A stretch of DNA of 40,453 bases from an uncultured Alphaproteobacteria bacterium (lineage in GTDB: Bacteria > Pseudomonadota > Alphaproteobacteria > Rickettsiales > Midichloriaceae). The notes under the pieces were generated by a model. That model searched no databases, had not been told where the DNA came from, and saw only the letters and a program-made list of their open reading frames with translations. Below, piece after piece: positions 7,812-15,656 of this stretch (positions are counted from its first letter, which is position 1; every line of letters begins with the position of its first letter). The position numbers were made by a program, and so were the translations under genes. The stretch covers positions 1-40,453 of the forward strand of contig CAISOX010000080.1 in NCBI GenBank assembly GCA_903887235.1, given 5' to 3'.

Positions 7812-8993
7812 TTATTCGTCATTAAATTTATTACAAACAACACTACATACGGCTTGAGCAGCAATCCCTTCTTGAGCTCCTAAAAATCCCATTTTTTCAG
7901 TAGTAGTAGCCTTGACACTTACCATATTAGTATGTATTCCTAAAATTTTAGCTATATTGTCACGCATAACTTTGCTATGTGGCATAATTTTAGGTTTCTC
8001 ACATATTATTGTTAGGTCTATATTGACTATTTCGGCTCCTGCCTTTCTTAATAAATTCTTAGCGTATTCCAAAAAATAAGTTGAATCCATATTTTTATAT
8101 TTTTCGTCATTTGAAGGGAATAATTGACCAATATTTCCTAATGCCATAGAACCAAGAAGCGCTTCTGTAATAGAATGAAATCCAACATCGCCATCAGAAT
8201 TAGCTATGATAGATTGATTATGCTCAACTCCAATCCCGCAAATTTTTATTTCAATATTTTTATCAAATGGCTGGGAAAATCTATGAACATCTATACCTAT
8301 ACCTGTGCGATAAATTTTTTCATCTCCTATAACGTTTCCCATAATATGTTTACAAAATTCAATATCAGAAGTATTAGTGATTTTTACATTATTCCTATCT
8401 CCCTCAATTTTGCAAACATTAATGTCATTCTTGATGCATAAACTTATATCATCAGTATAGTCAATGTTATTTTGTTTATGTAAATCTAAAATTGTTTTAT
8501 ACTTAAATCCTTGCGGTGTTTGCGTTGCATATAGTTTCTCTCTATCGAGTATCGTAATATTATCGTTATTATCATTATGTTTAATTGTATCATTTAAACT
8601 GATTCCTACATCCACAGCAGAGTAACTTTTAAGTTGCAGCACAACTTCATCTATTAATTTTGTTGAAATTAATGGTCTTGCTGCGTCATGAATTAAAACA
8701 TTTTCGGGATAGAGTTCTTCGAGGGCTTTTAACCCTAAAAACACAGACTCATTCCTTGTTTTTCCACCTATAATAGGGTTTAATATATTAAGCTCCTCAA
8801 TCGATTTATAGTATAAATCCTTGTGTTCCTTGTTAATTACAACAAGTACGTTATCTATAAAATCACTTGCTAAAAAAGCTTTGATTGTCCAGTTTAAAAC
8901 AGCTTTGCCGTTTATTACAAAGTATTGTTTTGGAATCTCATAATTAAATCTTGTTGAGTTGCCAGCGGCAACTATTATGGCTATGTTTTTCAC
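7812..8993 (-). CDS. ispDF: Bifunctional IspD/IspF enzyme of the MEP isoprenoid pathway
   Basis: Residues 1-225 are IspD (4-diphosphocytidyl-2C-methyl-D-erythritol synthase): IIVAAGNSTRF nucleotide loop, PKQY, and VLIHDAARP. Residues about 230-390 are IspF (2C-methyl-D-erythritol 2,4-cyclodiphosphate synthase): GIGIDVHRF with the metal-binding Asp and His, the IIANSDGDVGFHSITEALLG segment, IGQLFPS, and TTTEKMGFLG. The fusion is normal for many alphaproteobacteria. Translation starts at a GTG directly following the stop codon of the upstream permease gene, so the two are probably coupled. Confidence 0.95.
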   Translation of the reverse strand: MKNIAIIVAAGNSTRFNYEIPKQYFVINGKAVLNWTIKAFLASDFIDNVLVVINKEHKDLYYKSIEELNILNPIIGGKTRNESVFLGLKALEELYPENVLIHDAARPLISTKLIDEVVLQLKSYSAVDVGISLNDTIKHNDNNDNITILDREKLYATQTPQGFKYKTILDLHKQNNIDYTDDISLCIKNDINVCKIEGDRNNVKITNTSDIEFCKHIMGNVIGDEKIYRTGIGIDVHRFSQPFDKNIEIKICGIGVEHNQSIIANSDGDVGFHSITEALLGSMALGNIGQLFPSNDEKYKNMDSTYFLEYAKNLLRKAGAEIVNIDLTIICEKPKIMPHSKVMRDNIAKILGIHTNMVSVKATTTEKMGFLGAQEGIAAQAVCSVVCNKFNDE

Positions 8994-10301
8994 TTACTTC
9001 TCTGGCAGTCTTTTGTTATACCAATATAAGAGATAAATACAAAAAAGAGAAGGAATAGAAAGTAAAGATGATATAACAAAGAAATTATGCCATCCATAAG
9101 TTTCTACAACAACACCTGATGTTGGCGCTAAAAATGACCTAATTAATCCAGAAAAAGAGATTAATATTGCGTAGTGAGTTGCAATGTATTTTTTATTACA
9201 CAATGAACTCATATACGTGATTAATATTATGTTACTCATTCCGTAACTAATACTTTCAATTAAATTGATTATCCCTAATACAACTATATTATTTTTTATG
9301 GTTAAAAAAATTAAAAATTGTAAATTCGTAATTGAAGCTAAAATTTCGGCAAAAACTAAGTTAAATTTAAACTGTGTTTTTATTATTAAAATCCCCCCAA
9401 TAAAAGTTCCAATTACAACCCCTATAATACCACAAGTTTTTGCCACACCTGCAATTTCATTTTTGGAAAATCCAATATCCATTAAAAACGGTATGGACAT
9501 CGTATCTAAATATGCATCACTTGCTTTATAAAAAGCGATGGTTATTAAAACCAAAACAAATTTAGGTATAGTAATTAATATTTTTATTGGTTCTATAAAT
9601 TTATTAGCAAACCAAATTTTATAATTTAATTTTTTCTTTTTCTCGTTATAACGAATTTTATCGGCAGAAAAACAAACCACTACAATGCACGGCAAAATAA
9701 ATAAAGATAAAATAACGAACACATATTTCCACTCTATTATGGTAGATAAAAATAAACCGAATATTCCCGATATTACAAACCCAATTCTAAATCCATATAC
9801 TACAAAAGCATTGCCAATTCCTGAAGCACTTTTTGAAAAAAGCTCAATTCTATAGGCCTCCATAGCAATATCATATGTTGCTCCAATTAATCCAATAAAA
9901 ATGAGAATAATTACTAATAGATAAATATTATTTTCTGCATTAATATAACCAAAACTTCCTATTGAGATAAATAGAATAAATTGCATAGATATTATCCAGC
10001 TTTTTCTTAAACCAAAATTTTTTGGAAATATTTTTACGCTGTAACTGTCAATAAATGGTGACCATAAATATTTAAATGAATAAGGCATTGTCTTTATTGA
10101 CAATAAACCTATTACCACCAAAGAAAATCCAATATCCTTAAAGTATGCCGTAGTTGTGGTTACAAAAAAAGCATATACTAATCCACTGTTAATACCTATG
10201 GTTAATGCTGTTGCCAATGACTTTAAATACTTTAAGCGAAAGACTTTATTGGCAGAAATGCGCATGAAAAATTTAAATATGGATGCTTTTTCCAAAAGCA
10301 T
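8994..10301 (-). CDS. AmpG-like muropeptide MFS permease
   Basis: A 435-residue, about 12-helix transporter of the AmpG branch of the major facilitators, which import anhydro-muropeptides during peptidoglycan recycling. AmpG-type features are MPYSFKYLWSPFIDSY after helix 2 and GATYDIAMEAYRIEL in helix 4. Rickettsiales carry several AmpG paralogues, and some may transport other compounds, so the substrate is not certain. If the first ATG (10301) is used it overlaps lpdA by 29 nt; an internal ATG at 10265 (MRISANK) would remove the overlap. Neither has a clear ribosome site, and coupling to lpdA is likely. Confidence 0.85.
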   Translation of the reverse strand: MLLEKASIFKFFMRISANKVFRLKYLKSLATALTIGINSGLVYAFFVTTTTAYFKDIGFSLVVIGLLSIKTMPYSFKYLWSPFIDSYSVKIFPKNFGLRKSWIISMQFILFISIGSFGYINAENNIYLLVIILIFIGLIGATYDIAMEAYRIELFSKSASGIGNAFVVYGFRIGFVISGIFGLFLSTIIEWKYVFVILSLFILPCIVVVCFSADKIRYNEKKKKLNYKIWFANKFIEPIKILITIPKFVLVLITIAFYKASDAYLDTMSIPFLMDIGFSKNEIAGVAKTCGIIGVVIGTFIGGILIIKTQFKFNLVFAEILASITNLQFLIFLTIKNNIVVLGIINLIESISYGMSNIILITYMSSLCNKKYIATHYAILISFSGLIRSFLAPTSGVVVETYGWHNFFVISSLLSIPSLFCIYLLYWYNKRLPEK

Positions 10302-11682
10302 TTAAAACTGATTCATGTATTGCCTCTGATATCGTAGGGTGTGGAAATATAGTGTTCATTAAATCTAACTCAGTTCCCTCAAGTTGTTTGGTTAGAACAA
10401 GACCATATATCATTTCCGTAACCTCTGCTCCAATCATATGCGCACCTAATAATTCCCCTGTTTTTTTGTGAAATACAGTTTTAATGAATCCATTGGAATC
10501 GCCTAACGCTAAGGCTTTGCCGTTTGCAGTCAATGGAAAGTTTCCAATATTAATATTATCCTTACCAAATTCACTTTCTGCCTTTGCTTGAGTTAATCCA
10601 ACACTTGCAATTTGGGGGTAACAATATGTACACCCCGGAATATTTAAAGGGTTAATTGGCTTAGGTTTTTTACCTGCAATAACCTCAGCACTTATAACAC
10701 CCTCATGACTTGCTTTATGCGCAAGCCATGGAGGAGAAACAACATCTCCTATGGCATAAATATTTTTTTCGTTAGTTTGTAAATATTCATCCGTAACTAT
10801 ATATTTTTTATCAGAAACACTTACATTGATTTTCTCCAATCCAATATCTTCAATATTTGCGCTAACTCCTACTGCAGAAATCACTGCATCATATGAAGCA
10901 TTGGTGTCTTTTGAATTGCTTTTAATTTCAAAATTAATATCATTTTTGTTGATGGTAAATCTTTTAATTTCTGCAGATGTCAAAATTTTAATTCCCTGAT
11001 TTTCAAATGCTTTTTTAGCAAATTCCGAAATTTCCTTATCTTCATTGATTAAAATTCTGTCTGCAACCTCAAGAATTGTAACATCTACTCCCAAGGCGTT
11101 GTAAAAACTTGCAAATTCAACTCCTATAGCGCCACTGCCAATTACCAAAAGCTTTTTAGGCAATTTATTAGGCATTAACGCTTCCCTATATCCCATAATC
11201 ATATCGCTCTCTTTAGGCGATAGTCCTTTCAAAAATTTTGCCTTTGCCCCTGTTGCAATAATAATATTCTTCCCAGTTACCTTGAAAGATTTATTATCCT
11301 TTGATATTTCAATACAGTTTTTGTCTAAAAATCTCCCATATCCTTCAATTATTGAAATTTTGTTTTTATTAAGCAAATGTTTAATTCCGCCTGAAAGCTT
11401 ATTTGATATTTCCCTTGATCTTGCAATGACTTTTGCAAAATCAACTTTATACCCTTCACATTTAATCCCAAATTCTTCTGAATTTTTTATATAGTGCAAT
11501 ATTTCTGCCGTACGAAGTAACGCTTTTGTTGGTATACACCCCCAATTAAGACAAATCCCACCCAGGCTTTCTTTTTCAATAATAGCGGTCTTTAAGCCTA
11601 ATTGAGATGCTCTTATTGCTGCTACATAACCTCCGGGACCTGATCCAAGAACTAAAACATCATATTCAAAATTGTTTTGCAT
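10273..11682 (-). CDS. lpdA: Dihydrolipoyl dehydrogenase (E3)
   Basis: Flavoprotein that reoxidises lipoyl groups of pyruvate and related dehydrogenase complexes with NAD+. Seen in order: FAD-binding VLGSGPGGYVAA, redox-active disulfide GGICLNWGCIPTK, NAD-binding VIGSGAIGVEFASF, the second FAD contact YAIGDVV, and the C-terminal catalytic HPTISEAIHES. Full family length (469). An AGGGA ribosome site lies 6-8 nt before the ATG. It follows pdhC by 16 nt, so it is most likely the E3 of the pyruvate dehydrogenase complex; E1 genes are not in the window. Confidence 0.97.
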   Translation of the reverse strand: MQNNFEYDVLVLGSGPGGYVAAIRASQLGLKTAIIEKESLGGICLNWGCIPTKALLRTAEILHYIKNSEEFGIKCEGYKVDFAKVIARSREISNKLSGGIKHLLNKNKISIIEGYGRFLDKNCIEISKDNKSFKVTGKNIIIATGAKAKFLKGLSPKESDMIMGYREALMPNKLPKKLLVIGSGAIGVEFASFYNALGVDVTILEVADRILINEDKEISEFAKKAFENQGIKILTSAEIKRFTINKNDINFEIKSNSKDTNASYDAVISAVGVSANIEDIGLEKINVSVSDKKYIVTDEYLQTNEKNIYAIGDVVSPPWLAHKASHEGVISAEVIAGKKPKPINPLNIPGCTYCYPQIASVGLTQAKAESEFGKDNINIGNFPLTANGKALALGDSNGFIKTVFHKKTGELLGAHMIGAEVTEMIYGLVLTKQLEGTELDLMNTIFPHPTISEAIHESVLNAFGKSIHI

Positions 11683-11698
11683 ATAGTTTCCCTAAAAG

Positions 11699-12979
11699 TT
11701 AATAACAAAGCATTAATGATGGATTTTCAACAAAATGTTTAAATGCACTTAAGAAAATTGCAGCAGTTGCACCATCAACAACTCTATGATCACAGGATAA
11801 TGAAATATTCATAACTTGTTTTTTCTCCAAATTACCATTTTTACCATATGCTGGTATTTCTCTAGTGCCTCCTATTGATAAAATACACGACTGCGGAGGA
11901 TTAATTATGGCATAAAAGGACTTGATTGAATACATTCCAAGATTTGATATGGTAAAACCTCCACCCTGATATTCTTCAGGTTTCAATTTCTGGGATTTCG
12001 CTTTTTTTGCAAGTTCTTTTACCTCATTTGATATTTGAATCAAACTTTTTTGATTGGCATTTCTCACTATAGGAGTCATCAAACCATCGTCAATAGCTAC
12101 TGCAACAGAAATATCCACATTGCCAAATTGGACTATTTTATCTCCATACCAGGCAGAGTTAACTTTGGGGTTTTTAAACAGTGCTAATGCACATGCTTTG
12201 ATCAGCATATCATTAATAGAAATTTTAAATTCAGGTTTACCACTTTCATCTAATTTAGCAGAAGAGTTAATATCTACTCTAAAATCCAAAATCTTATCAA
12301 CAAAACACTCTATATCTAAGTAAAAATGAGGCACTTGCTGTTTTGATTCAACTAATCTTTCAGCTATAATTTTCCTCATATTAGTCAGAGGTATTTCTAA
12401 ATCACGATTTGGTATAATATTAGTTTCAAAATTTTGACGTGAACTATGCATAATAGCATTTTCAACATCTGATTTAACTATCCTTCCTCTTGGTCCAGAA
12501 CCCTGTATATTACTTATATTTATATTTTCTTGCTCGGCAATCTTTTTTGCTAAAGGAGATGCAAAAACCCTATTTGGCACATCTTCTACCTTATTTTTTG
12601 CTTTATTTTGATTAGGTGTTTCATCAGCTTTTTTAGCATCAATATACGCAGATATTTCTGTTTTAATATTTTGAACTGCATGCTCCTCTTTAATAGAAGA
12701 ATTTTGAATTTTGCCTATAGCATCTTTTATCTCTTCTCCCTCTTCTGCAATAATTGCAATTAAATCATTAACTTTGACATTTTTTGTTCCGGCCTCTACT
12801 AATATTTTCGCTAAAATTCCTTCATCAACTGCTTCAACTTCCATTATAGCCTTATCTGTTTCTATTTCTGCTATAACATCACCTGCTTCAACTGTATCAC
12901 CCTCATTTTTAAGCCACTTAGCTAAATTTCCCTCTTTCATTGTAGGGGACAGTGCAGGCATTAAAACTTCTATCACCAT
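11699..12979 (-). CDS. pdhC: Pyruvate dehydrogenase E2, dihydrolipoamide acetyltransferase
   Basis: Transfers acetyl groups from lipoate to CoA in the pyruvate dehydrogenase core. Domains in order: one lipoyl domain with the lipoylated Lys in EIETDKAIMEVEA (about residues 40-52), an acidic linker, an E3-binding domain (RVFASPLAKKIA to GSGPRGRIVKSDV, about 137-171), and the catalytic acyltransferase domain ending with the active-site motif SCDHRVVDGA. Length 426 is normal for a single-lipoyl E2. It is the first gene of pdhC-lpdA-ampG-ispDF-pgpA, with a 264-nt gap upstream. Confidence 0.96.
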   Translation of the reverse strand: MVIEVLMPALSPTMKEGNLAKWLKNEGDTVEAGDVIAEIETDKAIMEVEAVDEGILAKILVEAGTKNVKVNDLIAIIAEEGEEIKDAIGKIQNSSIKEEHAVQNIKTEISAYIDAKKADETPNQNKAKNKVEDVPNRVFASPLAKKIAEQENINISNIQGSGPRGRIVKSDVENAIMHSSRQNFETNIIPNRDLEIPLTNMRKIIAERLVESKQQVPHFYLDIECFVDKILDFRVDINSSAKLDESGKPEFKISINDMLIKACALALFKNPKVNSAWYGDKIVQFGNVDISVAVAIDDGLMTPIVRNANQKSLIQISNEVKELAKKAKSQKLKPEEYQGGGFTISNLGMYSIKSFYAIINPPQSCILSIGGTREIPAYGKNGNLEKKQVMNISLSCDHRVVDGATAAIFLSAFKHFVENPSLMLCY

Positions 12980-13020
12980 AAACGTATTAAAAATGTATTT
13001 AATATTAGCTATATTAGCAT

Positions 13021-13049
13021 ATTATAACGCAGTTCTCCAATTAAATAAT
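13021..13049 (-). promoter_or_regulatory. Candidate promoter of the pdhC operon
   Basis: On the minus strand a perfect TATAAT (13026-13021) lies about 40 nt before the pdhC ATG. The best -35 sequence at 17-base spacing is a poor TTATTT (13049-13044), so the assignment rests on the -10 box alone. Confidence 0.35.
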
Positions 13050-13146
13050 GAATTTACAGATTTACTGATTGCCCCTTACACCCTTAGCACTATTTATTTT
13101 AGCTCAAAATAAATAATACCAAATATTCTATGATAATATCTAAAAG

Positions 13147-13232
13147 CTATAGCCTGGGTCAGATAGGTAGGGACAAGAAGTGATAAGTGAAGTGCAGTAA
13201 AACCTACATAAGCGAAGAATGACGATGTCAAT
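13147..13232 (+). repeat. Dispersed 86-bp intergenic repeat, copy A
   Basis: This stretch, from CTATAG to GTCAAT, recurs in inverted orientation at 27371-27457 with about nine substitutions and one single-base gap. The last 33 bases are identical in the two copies. It contains a short inverted repeat (GTAG..CTAC type in copy B, imperfect here) and a TGAC-atc-GTCA type end. It lies 11 nt after the ppiD stop codon. No reading frame is conserved. It is probably a non-autonomous repeat family of this genome. Confidence 0.8.
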
Positions 13233-13243
13233 ACCTTTCTGAA

Positions 13244-15085
13244 TTATGCTATATGGTCAAAAATTTTAGGATTTACAATAACATTAAATTTATCTTTTAA
13301 TTTCTTCAAGATATCCATTAAAATTATTTCTTGTTCAATTTGATTAACTTGCGAATCATATGATAACCTATGTTTTTCAATCTCATATTTAGATGGTAAA
13401 TCGACCTTAGTGGGTTTAGCCAATAGCACTTCTTCATGAACATAGTCAATAAAGGGTTTTGTATAATAGTTAATTTTTGAATCAAAAATCACTTTGTAAA
13501 AATCCAGTGGTATTTCATTATTAAATTTATTGCTTGAAAGTCTAATTTTAGATAGCTGAATGTTCGAAAAATCAATAAGCTTTGTATTAGCTTCTGAATC
13601 TAACTTCCCTTCTTCAGAAATTTTAATTTGATTTATAAATGAGATTAATTCCTTGCTATACCAAATTTGTTGCAATTGGGATTTTAATTCATCAAATTCT
13701 TGATTTTTTTCTGGAGTTATTCCAATTATCCTGAGGATACAGAACTTATCTGAATCAATTGGAAATATTTCACTTTGCTGATTTAATTTAGTATTAAAAG
13801 AATTTTCAATAAATGACTTAGTATGAGTTATATCACCGTTTTCATCAACAGAATTGATAATTTCCGCCAAACTCAATTTTTGATTATAATCCTTAGCGAT
13901 TACTTCTAATGTTTTTCCTTGTTTTAGTTCAGTTTGAATCTTTTTTATGTTGTCCAAAAAATTATTAAACTTAACATCTTTCAAATATTCTTTTTTTAGT
14001 AAATCCTTAACTTCATCAAAGCTTTTCTTTTTTTCCGGAATTATTTTTTCTATTTTAAAAATATATAGTCCTAGGGGTGTTTCAATTATTTCACTAATAC
14101 CACCTACTTTAAGATTAAAAAGTTTTCCTGATATGTCACCATCAAAGTCCTTTGCTGTGATAATTCCTAGATTATAGCTATTAAAATTTGGAGCATATTT
14201 TTTTGCAACCTCTTCAAAACCTACACCTTTAATAATCTCTTCTCGTGCTTTATTAGCATTATTTAAGGAGCTAAATTGAATTTGTTTAACATCTCGTTTT
14301 TCTGACTCTACAAATAAAAAGCTCTTTTCCTCATAAATTTTTCTTAATTTCTCCTCAGTTACTTCACTAGATTGATCTTCAAATAGTTCTGAAGAAATTG
14401 TCATATACTCTACTTTGCGTTTTTCTGGAATATTAAATTTTGATTTATTTTCTTCATAAATATGCTTTAGCTCTGAATCTTCTGGTTTATTAGGTATTTT
14501 AAATGCAGAAAACGGAATTTTTACTAATTCCAGCTCTCTAGTTTGCAACACATCTTCTAATATAATTTCTGTTAAACCTGGAATAACAGATTTATTCGCA
14601 GATATAGAATCGACAAACGTAGCCCTAATTACATCCTCCTTTAATTTGTCAATAAAACCCTGTTCAGATACTCCATATTGCTTAATCACCTGCTCAAATA
14701 TATCCTTGTCAAATTTACCATTTTTAAAAAATATTGGGATTTTTAAAATCTCTTTTTTGACCATATTATCATTAGCAACTATACCTAATCTTCTTGCTTC
14801 TAGTATAATCAAAGTACTGTCAACAATATTCCCTAATATGTCGCTTTTCAACTTATTTATGTCATTTTGTGATAAGTCCTTACCATATTTTATTCTAGAC
14901 TCCTTAATGGCTTCTTGAAATATTTTATTAACATAGGCAAAAGAATATTCAATATCTGCAATTTTCAATGCATATGTTAATTCTTTTTTGACGAAAACAT
15001 CCCTTAATCCACCAAAAGCAAATGCTAATATTAATACTAAGAGTAAAAATTTTACAAAATTTCTAAGTAACTTATTTTGAATCAC
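13244..15085 (-). CDS. ppiD: Periplasmic folding chaperone PpiD (SurA-N / parvulin type)
   Basis: An inner-membrane-anchored periplasmic foldase that helps proteins leaving the Sec channel. One N-terminal anchor helix (about residues 9-28), then a SurA-N-like region (residues about 40-180, with FFKNGKFDKDIFEQVIKQYGVS), and a parvulin-like domain (about 250-360). A second, poorly conserved parvulin-like region may follow. The signature residues of active parvulin isomerases are weak, so it may act as a chaperone only. Translation starts at a GTG inside the last codons of skp (14-nt overlap), so it is translationally coupled. Length 613 matches PpiD. Confidence 0.9.
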   Translation of the reverse strand: MIQNKLLRNFVKFLLLVLILAFAFGGLRDVFVKKELTYALKIADIEYSFAYVNKIFQEAIKESRIKYGKDLSQNDINKLKSDILGNIVDSTLIILEARRLGIVANDNMVKKEILKIPIFFKNGKFDKDIFEQVIKQYGVSEQGFIDKLKEDVIRATFVDSISANKSVIPGLTEIILEDVLQTRELELVKIPFSAFKIPNKPEDSELKHIYEENKSKFNIPEKRKVEYMTISSELFEDQSSEVTEEKLRKIYEEKSFLFVESEKRDVKQIQFSSLNNANKAREEIIKGVGFEEVAKKYAPNFNSYNLGIITAKDFDGDISGKLFNLKVGGISEIIETPLGLYIFKIEKIIPEKKKSFDEVKDLLKKEYLKDVKFNNFLDNIKKIQTELKQGKTLEVIAKDYNQKLSLAEIINSVDENGDITHTKSFIENSFNTKLNQQSEIFPIDSDKFCILRIIGITPEKNQEFDELKSQLQQIWYSKELISFINQIKISEEGKLDSEANTKLIDFSNIQLSKIRLSSNKFNNEIPLDFYKVIFDSKINYYTKPFIDYVHEEVLLAKPTKVDLPSKYEIEKHRLSYDSQVNQIEQEIILMDILKKLKDKFNVIVNPKIFDHIA

Positions 15086-15632
15086 TGTCTTTGCTTTGAG
15101 GTAAATTTACGTCAATTGATTTTAGTCTTTTATTTACTTCGGATATCACCTCATCTGTAATTTCCGTAGATTCATCACTATAAAACACCATTCCCTTATC
15201 TAGGGTAACCGTTATTTGATTTTTCTCTGATAAATTTTTAACAATGTCAGTTAAGCTATCATTAAGAGTTTTATTAATATTATTGAATTCCTTGTCGAGA
15301 TTGATCCTTTTGTCATAAAACTTTTTTTGTAAAATTTGCGCTTCCTTATTTAATTCTTCTCTTTTTTTATTGTATTCTTTTGCTGACATTATATTTTTCT
15401 TATTCTCTAAATCCTCAGCCCTTTTAGAAAATTTTTCTTGCATTTCTCCCGCTTCTTTTTCAGATTTACTAAATTCATCTTCTATCACTTTTTTTGCTTG
15501 CACATATGCGGTACATTTTTCAACTACTTTGTTAGTATCAATTACTCCAATTTTAGTTTGAGCATAAACATCATTTATGAAGGTTATGCAAGACACTAAA
15601 AAAAACACTGATAGAAATCTTAAAAATTTCAT
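15072..15632 (-). CDS. skp: Periplasmic chaperone Skp/OmpH
   Basis: Binds unfolded outer membrane proteins in the periplasm and delivers them to BamA, encoded just upstream. The protein has a cleavable signal peptide ending VYAQ, then the family opening KIGVIDTNKVVEK, a long charged coiled-coil (about residues 35-120) that would form the tentacles, and a closing strand TVTLDKGMVFYSDESTEITDEV. I start at ATG 15632 because GGAG lies 6 nt before it; the frame also opens at a TTG at 15653 without support. It overlaps ppiD by 14 nt. Confidence 0.94.
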   Translation of the reverse strand: MKFLRFLSVFFLVSCITFINDVYAQTKIGVIDTNKVVEKCTAYVQAKKVIEDEFSKSEKEAGEMQEKFSKRAEDLENKKNIMSAKEYNKKREELNKEAQILQKKFYDKRINLDKEFNNINKTLNDSLTDIVKNLSEKNQITVTLDKGMVFYSDESTEITDEVISEVNKRLKSIDVNLPQSKDSDSK

Positions 15633-15656
15633 TTTATACTCCAAAAAATACAATTA

